Source of the DNA: JAAYUJ01 sp963698165
GTDB lineage: Bacteria > Desulfobacterota > Syntrophobacteria > Syntrophobacterales > Syntrophobacteraceae
Length of the DNA stretch: 64,000 nucleotides
NCBI GenBank assembly: GCA_963698165.1
Contig: CAVOPT010000015.1
Location: 186,001-250,000, forward strand
Direction of reading: 5' to 3'
Position numbers and translations under genes: made by a program. Positions 9,403 through 18,429 of this stretch are shown one piece after another. The notes under the pieces are model-generated. The model made no database searches. It was given only the letters and a program-made list of their open reading frames with translations, and was not told the origin of the DNA. Within the stretch, counting starts at the first letter, position 1; each line of letters starts with the position of its first letter.

Positions 9403-10815
9403 TTGGCTCTTCTCGCTGTTTTCGCCTCCGGCTGTGCGCTCGGACCCAACTACAAACGGCCTGCAGTCAATGCGCCCGAGAACTTTCGGAGTGCTGGGGG
9501 CCCGGCGGAACAGGCTTCCCTGGCTGACCTTCCGTGGTGGAGTATCTTTGAGGACGAGACACTGCAGCGTCTGATCTCGGAAGCCCTCGAAAACAACTAC
9601 GACCTGCGCGTGGCGGTGACGCGTGTGGAACAGGCGCGACAGATCGCAGCACAGGCCCGTGCCCAGTTTTTCCCAAGTATCAACTATGATGGAACCATAG
9701 CCACCGGCAGAAACAGCTTCCTCGACAGTCCCAGCCCCAACGGGGGCGCAACCACGGATTCCGCTCTCCTGGACCTGAGCGTGTTCTGGGAGATAGATTT
9801 CTGGGGGCGCATCCGCCGCCTGAATGAAGCCGCCAGGGCCCAGTTCTTTGCAACCGAAGAGGGGCGTCGGGGTGTCGTGGTCTCTCTCGTGAGTGCCGTG
9901 GCTCAGGCTTACTTCGAGCTGCTTCAGCTGGATCTCCAGCTGGATATCTCCAAGCGGAACACGAAGTCCTTCGAGGATACGCTGAAGATTTTTACCCAGC
10001 GATTGGAAGGCGGTGTCGCATCCAAGCTGGAGACATCATACGCCGAGGGGTTGCTTGGGACCGTCGCCGCCAGCGTTCCCGAAGTGGAGCGGCAGATCGT
10101 CCTCAAGGAAAACCAGATCAACGTGCTCCTCGGACGCAACCCGGCCCCAGTGGAGCGCAACACCACGCTGATTCAACAGACCTTTCGACCCGAAATCCCC
10201 GCCGGTCTGCCGTCGGCCCTGCTGGAGCGTCGTCCCGACATCCGCCAGGCGGAACAGAACCTGCGGGCGGCCAATGCTCAGATCGGGGTCGCCTGCGCCA
10301 ACTTCTTCCCCAGGATCGGCCTCACCACCCTCCTCGGCAGGGTCAGCCCGGAGCTCTCCGCTTTCTCGGCCGGGACCGCCAACTTTTGGGCCGTCGCCGG
10401 CACGATGACCGGTCCCATCTTCCAGGGTGGAGCCCTGGTGGCCCAGTACCGGCAGGCGAAAGCCGTCTGGGAGGAAGCCAAGCTGGCTTATGAACAAACC
10501 GCCCTCAATGCCTTCCAGGAAGTCTCCAACGCCCTCATCACCCGCCAGAAACTCGAGGATGTGCGTGCTCAGCAGTCCCGCGCGGTGGGAGCCTATGAAG
10601 AATCCGTGGCAGTGTCTCTCAAGCGCTACGTGGCAGGTAAGGCGAGCTACTACGAAGTGTTGCAGACTCAGCAACTCCTTTTCCCAGCCGAGTCCACCCT
10701 CGCCCAGACCCAGCTCAATCAGCTCCTGGTCATTGTCCAGCTGTACAAGGCTTTGGGTGGTGGCTGGCAGGAATCTGAAGTTTCTCGAACGGCTAGGCAG
10801 AAGAGCAACCAGTAA
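9403..10815 (+). CDS. Outer-membrane efflux lipoprotein, OprM/NodT-like
   Basis: 470 residues from a TTG at 9403: a lipoprotein signal with lipobox FASGC, then GPNYKRP, two outer-membrane efflux repeats, and typical motifs such as LPSALLERRPDIRQAE and QGGALVAQYRQA. It forms the trimeric exit duct for the pump encoded upstream. The start is odd. The in-frame sequence upstream reads W-K-W-L-A-K with no ATG, but removing one G from ATGGAAATGG at 9372-9381 would give ATGAAATGG and the natural start MKWLAKQLTLL, overlapping the pump stop as TGATG. An extra base at the start is therefore likely and the true start is probably about 9372. Confidence 0.9.
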   Translation: MALLAVFASGCALGPNYKRPAVNAPENFRSAGGPAEQASLADLPWWSIFEDETLQRLISEALENNYDLRVAVTRVEQARQIAAQARAQFFPSINYDGTIATGRNSFLDSPSPNGGATTDSALLDLSVFWEIDFWGRIRRLNEAARAQFFATEEGRRGVVVSLVSAVAQAYFELLQLDLQLDISKRNTKSFEDTLKIFTQRLEGGVASKLETSYAEGLLGTVAASVPEVERQIVLKENQINVLLGRNPAPVERNTTLIQQTFRPEIPAGLPSALLERRPDIRQAEQNLRAANAQIGVACANFFPRIGLTTLLGRVSPELSAFSAGTANFWAVAGTMTGPIFQGGALVAQYRQAKAVWEEAKLAYEQTALNAFQEVSNALITRQKLEDVRAQQSRAVGAYEESVAVSLKRYVAGKASYYEVLQTQQLLFPAESTLAQTQLNQLLVIVQLYKALGGGWQESEVSRTARQKSNQ

Positions 10816-10847
10816 ACAACCACCGACAAGGTCGGTGGTTGTTTACT
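10811..10847 (+). terminator. Perfect 17-bp hairpin over the efflux operon stop codon
   Basis: AGTAAACAACCACCGAC pairs exactly with GTCGGTGGTTGTTTACT around a 3-base loop (AAG). The TAA stop of the outer-membrane gene is inside the left arm. No U-run follows, so it may be an mRNA-stabilising or factor-dependent terminator rather than a classic intrinsic one. Confidence 0.6.
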
Positions 10848-10916
10848 GAGACGCTGATTCAGGTTCTTCACGGGGATGACTCCTGTTGGATCCGGATGTT
10901 TTTGAGGGCTTAGAGT

Positions 10917-11040
10917 CTATCTCAAAACTGTCATTTCGAGCCGGAGGCGAGAAATCTCGTTGGACGGATTTGGTTTGCACCAGAGATTTCTCATTGCGCT
11001 ACGCTGCGTTCGAAATGACAGATATGAGGTTTTGAGATAG
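10917..11040. repeat. MITE-like palindromic element, about 124 bp
   Basis: Terminal inverted repeats CTATCTCAAAAC / GTTTTGAGATAG are perfect. Inside them TGTCATTTCGA pairs with TCGAAATGACA, and further in GAGAAATCTC faces GAGATTTCTC. There is no coding frame. The nested arms could fold into one long stem. It lies between the convergent efflux operon and the next leftward gene. Confidence 0.6.
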
Positions 11041-11100
11041 TTCCTCAGCAGTTTTCGTGCCCTTCGTGGTCAGCCAAAACAGCGTGTGGCGTGAACCGTT

Positions 11101-12382
11101 CTAATAGACGTACTCAACCCGCTTATCGACTCTCTCGACAACCTGGACGCCGAGTTTTGCCAGTTCATCCTTTGCGAGCTTGCTCACCGTCCCGGTCACC
11201 CAGAATTCATACTTCTTGATGCTGGGGTTGTTCGCCTTGTACGCGGCCATCGCACTGGGGACCCGCTGGCTGGCGCGCTCCGTCCAAAACCCCTGGTCCA
11301 ACGGCAGTGGAACGTAAACGACCCCATTGGTCGCCTTGGCAAAAACGAGGGGGCCGTACACGGCGATTTCCCGAATGGGAGCACCCTTTTGCTGGAACCC
11401 TCTCATGGTCTCCGCCATAACCATGTAGAAATTGGCTGTCTCCTCATCGTCTGCCGAGAGGGCCTGCTGCAGGAAGGCATCCCGCCCCATGGACCCCTTC
11501 AGAGCCTCCAGGGAGTTTGCAATGACGGTGTCGTGGGTGGGTGTGTAGTTGGGATGGTTGAGAAACTGAGTCACCAGGGTGGAGGACATTCCCATGCCAA
11601 GGAGTTTTTGCTCGTTCATCTGGCGAAGCCTCTCGGGGGGATAGTCCTTCTGCAATGCGCTGACCTGTTGAGCGGTCCTGGTCGCGGACACAGCCATCAC
11701 GGCAGGTCCCCCCACGGGCGCCAGGGCTGCCGACAAGGTGAGGGATCCCAGGGCCGTGGCCCAGGCGATGCTGTTGAGCTCTTTCTGCAGGACGCTGTTG
11801 CTCGAATAGACGTCTACCCCCAACTGGTGGGCGAGGTCCCGCTTGTTTTTGGATACGGCCAGAGCCTGCTCGAGCTTGCTGTCCTGACCGGGATCGCCTT
11901 TTGTGGTGAGTCCCGTCGACACGTTCTCAAACAGCCTGGTGATCCCTTTAGGGACCCCGGAGATGGTATCCACGGGGTCTGTTAGAAGGTTGGCCCCGAA
12001 TTGAACAGGCTGTGCGGCAGCCGCCTTGATGCCCTTCAGATAGGCATCGCTCTTCTTGATTTCCCGCAAGGCCGCAATGGCCCCGATTTCCCGGATGAGC
12101 TTCCGCAGGGCGAAGTCCCCCGTCACCTCGAACACTCCAAAGTCCGAATCCACCACGTAATGGTGCATGTACCCGTAGGAAACCACCTTGTCTCGAACCT
12201 TGTAGTGGGGCCCCGAAAGGAGTTGCGGAGGAAGAATGTCCGAAGCCTTCATGATTGGTGGGGGCTTCAAACCTGGGTGCACCCGTGGCCGAGGGGATGG
12301 GAAACTGAAAAAGGGCTGAGACCAGGAAAGAAAGCAACAGAAAACCTTTGAACCAACTTCTCTGAGAATAACGATTGAACAT
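11101..12382 (-). pseudogene. Secreted protein of unknown function, frameshifted after the signal peptide
   Basis: The start is the ATG at 12382, preceded by AGAGGGGAAATTCCC. Residues 1-40 are a signal peptide (WFKGFLLLSFLVSALFQFP, cleavage near ATGAPRFEAP). The frame breaks in a run of five C (12260-12264). Removing one gives EAPPIMKASDILPP and joins a 393-codon frame to 11101, a mature protein of about 390 residues. Recognisable stretches are YMHHYVVDSDFGVFEV and a hydrophobic AWATALGSLTLSAALAPVGG. I do not recognise the family. It is probably exported to the periplasm or outer membrane. The break looks like a homopolymer over-call. Confidence 0.65.
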
Positions 12383-12556
12383 GGGAATTTCCCCTCTGTT
12401 TGAATGAATGATCACTTTCGACTCCGTGCCTCAAAGTGGCACCTGGCAATAAGATTCAGATGCCACAAAAACAGTGGTGAAAATGAGTCTGGTTGCGGCC
12501 GCATGCTGCGCTGCGGTCTCCGCTCGCCCGTGAAGCCGCTTGCATGCATTTCTATA

Positions 12557-13996
12557 CTACTGGAGGTCATGAAGCAAGCGCTGGAATTCCTTTGAATCCC
12601 CGAGGATGCGACGTGCGGCATCCCGAAGCTTGTCCACCTCCTCCGGTTTCAAAACGAATGAAGTGGGAAGCCGTTTCAGGTAGCTGCGTTCGGCTTCGTC
12701 GTCCAGGGCGTCGAACTTCACTTGAACAAGGTAGAGTTCAATGTCTCCACAGGAACCCGGTTCGGTGGAGATGGGCTTTGAGCCGCACCGCCCCCTGCGG
12801 ATCTCGTCGGCCCACCGGGGGAAACTCTCGCTCAGGAGGGCCACCGTCTCCATGTTGTAGCGCTCGATGGCTATGGAGGAGTATGAATCGAGCATGGCGC
12901 CGAAGGGGGGGACCTTTTCGCGCCGGTCCCATTTGTCGTCGATCTCCGTCTCGGCATTCACCACCACAAAGACGATCTTGTGGACATTTTCCATCCTGGC
13001 GTATTTCAGGGTGGTCCAGGGATCCCCCATCAGCGTGACACGCTCCAGGATGGCTCGAAGGCCCAGGTTGTCGGCCACCCCCCCGTCCACCAGGTGGATG
13101 TAGGGCTTCTTCTTGGAATCGAGGAAGGGCAGCATGTTGTTGGCAAGGTCAAAGCGGCGGGACGCAACGTCCCTGGGCGGTTTCATGGCCTGTGCAAGCG
13201 CCGGGGGCATCTGGAAGCCACACTTGCCGGCGTGGTTGCGCACGGTGACGGGAGTCAGCACCATGGGCACTGCCGATGAAGCCGCACACGCCCGGGCCAC
13301 GGGAAAGGTGGACAGATCCGAGCAGATGGCGTCGAACACCTCCTGGACAAAGGAGAAGCGGGTTCCATGAACCATGTCCGTGGCGTTGATGACGATCATG
13401 GGTTCTTTTCGGGCGAGGAGGTCACCGAAGGTTTTTCCTTCGAAGACATGCTCGTTGTAGTAGTCCGCTGCCAGGTCACTGCGATCATAGTAAGCCGAAG
13501 AAAGCTTTGTCCAGTTGATGGGGTTGAAGAGTACGGCGTGCTCAAGGTCGCCCTGGATGTTCTTCTTCAGGAACCGGCCCTCGAAGTCCTGAAAGATTCG
13601 GTCTCTGAAGAGGCCGTAATAAGCCGCCGTGAAGCTCCCGCCGGAAACCCCGGAGATCAAGTCCACCTCGTCCAGAAGTCTCCTCTTGCGGCCGTGGATG
13701 GAGACCGTCGTGTCGCGGAACGTTTCGAGCACCCCGTAGGAAAAGGCGGCTGCCCGGGTCCCCCCACCGGAAAAAGTGAGCAGGAGCAGCAACTGGTCGT
13801 CATTTTCAGGATCAACCAGGTTTCTGCTCCGATAACCCGCCTGAGGGTCAGCCTGCCTCAGGGAAGGATTGACGGGGTAGTGGGCGCAACCGGCCATCGC
13901 AACGATGAGGATGATTCCGTAAATCCAGAACCGCAATGGGCCACACACACACAGGGGAGCCTCTCTCGACGGTTTCTCGGCAAGAGTCCGACGCAT
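12557..13996 (-). CDS. Patatin-like phospholipase, lipoprotein
   Basis: 479 residues. The N terminus carries a hydrophobic segment ending in a lipobox-like AMAGC, so it is likely a lipoprotein. The patatin hydrolase signatures are in order: oxyanion-hole glycines SGGGTRAAAFSYGVL, nucleophile elbow GVSGGSF (Ser in G-x-S-x-G), and the DGG motif VDGGVADNLG holding the catalytic Asp. It should hydrolyse acyl esters of membrane lipids by a Ser-Asp dyad. It is a single leftward gene between two other secreted-protein genes. No lipase chaperone or secretion genes accompany it, and the physiological substrate is unknown. Confidence 0.88.
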   Translation of the reverse strand: MRRTLAEKPSREAPLCVCGPLRFWIYGIILIVAMAGCAHYPVNPSLRQADPQAGYRSRNLVDPENDDQLLLLLTFSGGGTRAAAFSYGVLETFRDTTVSIHGRKRRLLDEVDLISGVSGGSFTAAYYGLFRDRIFQDFEGRFLKKNIQGDLEHAVLFNPINWTKLSSAYYDRSDLAADYYNEHVFEGKTFGDLLARKEPMIVINATDMVHGTRFSFVQEVFDAICSDLSTFPVARACAASSAVPMVLTPVTVRNHAGKCGFQMPPALAQAMKPPRDVASRRFDLANNMLPFLDSKKKPYIHLVDGGVADNLGLRAILERVTLMGDPWTTLKYARMENVHKIVFVVVNAETEIDDKWDRREKVPPFGAMLDSYSSIAIERYNMETVALLSESFPRWADEIRRGRCGSKPISTEPGSCGDIELYLVQVKFDALDDEAERSYLKRLPTSFVLKPEEVDKLRDAARRILGDSKEFQRLLHDLQ

Positions 13997-14198
13997 TCAT
14001 TCCTCCTTCCTAGAGCGCTATAAAGCGCGGGCAAAGCATATCCCTAACTTATCCGGCCGCGCAACCAGTCGAATCTCCACCACCCTGGCCGTTTGACGTC
14101 TTCAATTCTCAGCCCAGCGCGTGTCCCCGGACGCGACGGCTCTCTCTTCAACACCTGCGTGGCAGACGGTGTCCTCTGCAAATCCCCGGGAGTCTACT

Positions 14199-14873
14199 TT
14201 AGGGAGCGGGAACCACGCAGTAGCTCACCTCGGAGCCCGTGAAGCACTGCTGGTAATAGACGCTGCCGTCCACGTAGTAGGCCTGTCCCCCCACCACCAT
14301 GTAACTTGCAGTCACCGGCAGGGTACTGACTGCCATCCCAACGGCAGCTCCAACAGCGGCTCCCGCCGCAACGGCACCCAGGCCGGCCCCGTAATAGTGG
14401 TCCCAACCACCGTAGTAAGCCCCCCCACCGTAATAGGCCCCTCCGCGGTATCCCGCAACCTCCCCGCCGTATGGACCCCTGGCGTAAGCGCCTCCTTCCG
14501 GACCCACCGCGGCTGCACCCCCATAGGGTCCTCTGGCAGCTGCACCACCCTCAGGCCCCACGGCAGCTCCAGCTCCCCTTGGCCCTTCAGCGGCGACGCC
14601 ACCGCGGGGGCCTTCGGCTACCGCACCCCCTCGGGGACCCTCTGCGACTGCGCCACCCCTGGGGCCTTCAGCCCAGCCGCCGCCCCCCCGGAAGCTGCCG
14701 CCGCTGAATCCTCCGTCGAAGCCGCCACCTCCGTGGAACCCGCCAAAACCGCCGCCGCCCCCACGGAATCCACCACCGCCCCTAGCCTGACTCTCCATGG
14801 ATAGGATTGGAAATCCGATCAACGCTGAAACCACAACGGCCAGGACAACGAACCTGAACTGAGAGTGCCTCAT
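14199..14873 (-). CDS. Secreted glycine-rich protein with 9-residue repeats
   Basis: 224 residues from the ATG at 14873 (GGAGG upstream), which overlaps the preceding DUF2092 stop as ATGA, so translation is coupled. A signal peptide (FVVLAVVVSALIGF) is followed by a Gly-rich tract, then about eight 9-residue repeats of the type AEGPRGGAV drifting to ARGPYGGAA. A hydrophobic Gly/Ala segment and a C-terminal domain (YYVDGSVYYQQCF, YCVVPAP) with two Cys follow. Such exported repeat proteins may be surface or envelope structural elements. I cannot assign a function. Other frames over this stretch are shadows of the low-complexity repeat. Confidence 0.75.
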   Translation of the reverse strand: MRHSQFRFVVLAVVVSALIGFPILSMESQARGGGGFRGGGGGFGGFHGGGGFDGGFSGGSFRGGGGWAEGPRGGAVAEGPRGGAVAEGPRGGVAAEGPRGAGAAVGPEGGAAARGPYGGAAAVGPEGGAYARGPYGGEVAGYRGGAYYGGGAYYGGWDHYYGAGLGAVAAGAAVGAAVGMAVSTLPVTASYMVVGGQAYYVDGSVYYQQCFTGSEVSYCVVPAP

Positions 14874-15664
14874 GACCGGCCTCCTTTCTTTTTCCCGGGA
14901 GTTGCAGTCTGCTTTGCAGGAACAAACTTGATCTTTTGAACTCCCTGCGGTGCTGTAAACTTGAAAAGACTGTCCCCCAGCTGTGCAGACGTGTTCCAGT
15001 CGCTCAGATAGGCCGTCCATTGAGGAGCCCCCTCCAGTTTTTTCTGCAGGAAGACGACCTTTCTCGGCAAGGGTTTGTCACCGGCGTCCACCCAGACCTG
15101 CAGGTGGACGTCGGCACCGTCAAACGCCAGGTGATGGCAGGGGACTCCGCGCACCTTGGCCATGCCCACATAGAGCGGGTGCTCAACCTTCCTGGAGAAG
15201 TGGTCCCAGAGCCCAGGGCTTGCCAGGTCGGTCAAGGCCACTCTCAGGCCGAAGTCCTTGTGAGCCCTGTCCAGGGCCCCCTCGATGTTGGGCGGGACAT
15301 CCAGGGTGCCATACACCTTGGCATTCTTGTCATAGAGCGTGATGGTCTTCCCGTTGAAGAAAAACTCCTTGTTCACCAGGTCTCCCTCGGCGTTGACACG
15401 CAGCCTGTCCGGCCTTCGCACGAAGGTTTCCATGTCCATCCCGTACTGGAGTTTCTTCCCACCGGTGTAGACCTGGTCGTCGGTGACCTCGGCCCGGAAA
15501 GAAAACTGGTTGAGAGACTTCAAAGTGTCACACATTTGCTGCATGAGCTTCATCGGGTCCGGCAAGGGCTCTTTCACCGTCTGCTGTGCTCCAGCGGCCA
15601 GCACCGGACAACTCACCCAAAAAAGGCCCAATAGGGCCAAAACCCAGATCCTCATCCATCGCAT
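14870..15664 (-). CDS. DUF2092 family periplasmic protein
   Basis: 264 residues from the ATG at 15664, chosen because GGAGG lies 6 bases upstream; upstream in-frame sequence is repeat DNA. A signal peptide (MRWMRIWVLALLGLF) precedes a domain matching DUF2092, a LolA/LppX-like fold: RAEVTDDQVYTGGKKLQ, RRPDRLRVNAEGD, then PRKVVFLQKK and YLSDWNTSAQL. This fold usually carries a hydrophobic ligand or lipid across the periplasm. The stop overlaps the start of the glycine-rich gene, so the two products are likely made together and may interact. The ligand is unknown. Confidence 0.8.
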   Translation of the reverse strand: MRWMRIWVLALLGLFWVSCPVLAAGAQQTVKEPLPDPMKLMQQMCDTLKSLNQFSFRAEVTDDQVYTGGKKLQYGMDMETFVRRPDRLRVNAEGDLVNKEFFFNGKTITLYDKNAKVYGTLDVPPNIEGALDRAHKDFGLRVALTDLASPGLWDHFSRKVEHPLYVGMAKVRGVPCHHLAFDGADVHLQVWVDAGDKPLPRKVVFLQKKLEGAPQWTAYLSDWNTSAQLGDSLFKFTAPQGVQKIKFVPAKQTATPGKKKGGRS

Positions 15665-15758
15665 GGGAATCCTCCTTGTGAAATGGATAGAAACAAATGA
15701 CCTCAGTGCCGTCGAAACCCATGGTTCTCCGGCCTCTGAAGTACTCCGGGAGGGCCAG

Positions 15759-15816
15759 CCCGCCCCTACGGATAACCGGCGTACCCGACGGGTAGGGGCG
15801 GGGTTGAGCCCCGCCC
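15759..15816. repeat. GC-rich dispersed hairpin repeat (copy)
   Basis: CCCGCCCCTAC at 15759-15769 is the reverse complement of GTAGGGGCGGG at 15792-15802, followed by GGGTTGAGCCCCGCCC. It belongs to the family also seen near 17330, 20843, 30794 and 32977. Confidence 0.6.
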
Positions 15817-15889
15817 GCAGAGCAAGGCAATTGGGCTGGATTCCTGGTGGAGACTTGCTCAACTGCTGGGTCCTTTTCAGCCTCGAAGA

Positions 15890-16350
15890 CTATTGCCTAG
15901 CGGCATTCAGGGCTGCCTGGAGTTTGGCCTCATCGTCATGGGATAGAGAGGTCTTGAGGACCTTTCCACCCGTTCCCTTGATCTCATCCAGCACCTTGTC
16001 CGGCGTTGACTTTCTTACCAGAACGAAGAGCGCGGAACTTCCGGGAGTCATCTGACCGGCAAGCTCTTTCATGAATTTATCGTCGATGCCCAGATCCGTG
16101 AGTGCACCGGAGACGGCCCCCGTAGCCGCGCCAACCGCCATCCCGAGCAAGGGGGTTCAAAAAAAACGGCCGTCAGGGGAACCGATGAGCCCGTCCGCGG
16201 TCCAAGCTTCACATCCTTGTCGTTGTGACCCTTTGCCCTTGTCATCTTTGACACGCGACCACGGCGTCTTCCAGGTCAAATCAGGTAATCCTTTTGCAGC
16301 TTGGCCAGCGTAAGACGGACCTCTTGTGCCTTGAACGGATCGTCATAACC
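15890..16350 (-). pseudogene. Decayed DUF1269 membrane protein gene
   Basis: The 3' part (15890-16150) reads cleanly as the DUF1269 C terminus: GMAVGAATGAVSGALTDLGI, DDKFMKELAGQMTPGSSALF, LVRKSTPDKVLDEIKG. Reading further upstream needs frame changes. FKAQEVRLTLAKLQKDYLI is followed by a stop unless one T is removed to give IDLEDAVV, then RVKDDKGKG, HNDKDVKLGPRTG, and LIGS before a T-run. The order matches an intact DUF1269 protein such as the one at 59164-60078. Several breaks within 300 bases suggest genuine decay. Confidence 0.7.
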
Positions 16351-16919
16351 AGATGACTACTAAAGTGCTCAAAACATTTTTTTCTTCATCTTCTTCCTTT
16401 CTTTTCAAAAAGGGTTTGATATTGTGTCCCGGCTTGAGACTCGACAAGCTGAGAGCTGCTGGTGTGAACCCCCAGCGAAGCAGCCCCGCAAAGCGAGAAT
16501 CAAACCTTTGGTGCTGCAAGAAAGGCATTGAACTCATTCAAGATCGTTTCATCTCCGAAGCCGACCCACCCGGTTCAAAACCGTACAGCCACAGCCTCAG
16601 TCCACACTGCAAGGGTAGGTACTCGCCCCGAATGTTAAGGATGGTGTTTCTCCTTTCACTCCTGCATTTTGATCAACCGCAAGGCTTTTGACCTCCGGCA
16701 GCCTTTTGCTGCCAGGCAGGGTCGGACCCACAGAATCCGTCCTGCCGGGGGTCCAAAGCGTTGGGATGAAAACAGTACTTGGAGAACTGGCGCCGATTCT
16801 CGCGCCATTCTCAGGCTAAAATGGAACACACCCCACGACGGTGGGTCAGAGCTCCTCGAATTCCCGGCATACTCAAGGTTTCACAACGGCCAGTGCAAAG
16901 GCCTCCGTGACCCTAAGGA
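16351..16919. other. Gene-free stretch
   Basis: About 570 bases with no frame that resembles a protein. A T/C-rich tract at 16374-16410 is the only compositional feature. It separates two gene remnants and is probably decayed DNA. Confidence 0.4.
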
Positions 16920-17189
16920 CTACCTGGACCCCTTTCTTGATCTCTTTAAATTCTTCACGCCCTTGTCCACCTTGTCTTTGATCTGTAAGGTTTCCGCAAC
17001 GAGACCAGCGGGTAGCCGTAAATGAAGGACTCGATTCCCAGGGCGAGGGCCTCGGCCTCTTTCGCCTGGTCCCGGGCCCCGGCCCGCGGTTTCTTTGGGG
17101 GTTGTGGCACGCCCGGCCATTACCCCCATCAGTAAGAGAACGTCAGACAGGGCGAGGAGCGGTTTGTCCCCCATCCTCTTCTGTTCCAT
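16920..17189 (-). pseudogene. Remnant of a secreted protein, DUF1254-like N terminus
   Basis: The frame from 17189 opens with a signal-like KPLLALSDVLLLMGVMAG. After a shift, the second frame reads AKEAEALALGIESFIYGYPLV, which resembles the N terminus of DUF1254 proteins (AYIYGYPLV type). The reading frame is then lost again. No downstream DUF1214/1254 core can be recovered, so only a broken 5' end remains. The family call rests on one short motif. Confidence 0.35.
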
Positions 17190-17327
17190 ACTTGCCCGTT
17201 CTTCATCTAGAACTCAACTCCCACTCCAAAGACAGGTCCGTGATTTCAGATATTCTATACGTACTTGTCTTTGCCGCTTCCTGTTTCGTACCTAAAGTGA
17301 GCGATTTTCCAGCATGCTTGTCACTGC

Positions 17328-17400
17328 GGGAGGGCGTAAAGCCCTCCCCTACGAAAATGTCCTTTAACCCACATCGTAGGGGCGGGGTTTATCCCCGCCC
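17328..17400. repeat. Pair of GC-rich hairpins of the dispersed family
   Basis: GGGAGGGCGTAAAGCCCTCCC (two 8-base arms, 5-base loop) at 17328-17348 and GGGCGGGG-TTTAT-CCCCGCCC at 17380-17400, separated by about 30 bases. It is joined to the 3' end of the sulfatase remnant. Confidence 0.55.
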
Positions 17401-17407
17401 TGTCCTT

Positions 17408-17720
17408 TTGGAGCTGCTCCCGGAGCCACTGGAACTTCTGGCAATCCGTGATTGTGATCGGACCCGTGTACACCGCGCTTTGCACCTTGCGCGGCGGCTG
17501 CTTCAGGTAGGACGTCATCAGCTTCTTCACCTCTTCGCCCATGATCGGGGCTATCCAGGTGTTCTCGGCGAAGCAGAACCAGGATTCGCGTTCCCACTTG
17601 CCGGTGCCGAAGAGAGGACCGGCGACATGTCATAGCTGTCAAAGATGATTGACTGTTTCTAGCGGCCCTTGTCCGACAGCTTCACCCCTGCGACGGATGC
17701 GAAGGTGGCCATGAAATCCA
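17408..17720 (-). pseudogene. Arylsulfatase C-terminal remnant
   Basis: Read leftward from 17720: DFMATFASVAGVKLSDKGR, a stop, then KQSIIFDSYDMSPVL, a frameshift, FGTGKWERESWFCFAENTW, an internal loss, and MGEEVKKLMTSYLKQPPRK ending SAVYTGPITIT and KFQWLREQLQK. These are consecutive landmarks of the C-terminal third of a type I sulfatase, with a middle section deleted and two frame breaks. The catalytic N terminus is absent. It lies 4 kb from an intact sulfatase of a different subtype, so it is a separate lost gene. Confidence 0.6.
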
Positions 17721-17891
17721 GTCCTCTTCATGCTCTATCGATTTTAAACATGTGGGTAACTTCTCTTCGGACGTCAATGAAATCCCGCCCCTACGACCAG
17801 ATCCACAGTCTGGCGGCAGGTGCGGGGCTTATCATCGACCTGGAGTCATTGGGGACAGGATCACGTCATGGGGGTAGGGGACCCCTGGTGA

Positions 17892-18320
17892 TCAATAGAC
17901 CCATTCGGTCCCGTTGAACCGAAAAATTTCCCTGATGTGGCTCTGCAATTCACATTCGAACTTCCCGGCCTTGGCCTCCTCAGGGGTCTTCCCAAAGGCG
18001 CTGCAGGTCCAGATTTCATAGCGAATCACTCCAATGTAAGGAGTTTTCGGTTGATTGGTTTTCTGGATGTACCTTCCGGCCCGTTCCTTAATAACATCGT
18101 ACTTGGCGGCAACCAGTGTACCACCGCCGGCGCCCTTCTCAATCCGCATGCTCGCTTGACCGTATTTCCCCTGCTCATTCAGCTTCTTGATCCATGCCTT
18201 TTCGAAGGCCTCGAGCTTCTGTTGAATTTGGGCCTCATCCATCGCAAACCCCAAGGGGCACGCGCATCCGAGAAACACAAAAACCAGAAATACAGTCCAA
18301 AGACGTTTTAAGTGCTTCAT
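17892..18320 (-). CDS. Small secreted protein of unknown function
   Basis: 142 residues. A signal peptide (LWTVFLVFVFLGCACPLGF) is followed by a mature domain of about 115 residues starting AMDEAQIQQKLEAFEKAW. It contains a lysine-rich helix, GAGGGTLVAAKYDVIKERAG, and two Cys (WTCSAF, FECELQ) that could form a disulfide in the periplasm. VFLGCAC could also be a lipobox, so a lipoprotein is possible. The start follows AAGGATGG. It sits upstream of the gene graveyard and downstream of a VWA-OmpA gene on the same strand. I do not recognise the family. Confidence 0.65.
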   Translation of the reverse strand: MKHLKRLWTVFLVFVFLGCACPLGFAMDEAQIQQKLEAFEKAWIKKLNEQGKYGQASMRIEKGAGGGTLVAAKYDVIKERAGRYIQKTNQPKTPYIGVIRYEIWTCSAFGKTPEEAKAGKFECELQSHIREIFRFNGTEWVY

Positions 18321-18429
18321 GGCGAATCCATCCTTTCCTAGAACGTTCTCTCATTTCTGACCGCAAGCCGGTTATTCGAGGGTCGCAGGATTTGAGCCCA
18401 GGACCCTTTGATGACCATGCTGACTGAGT

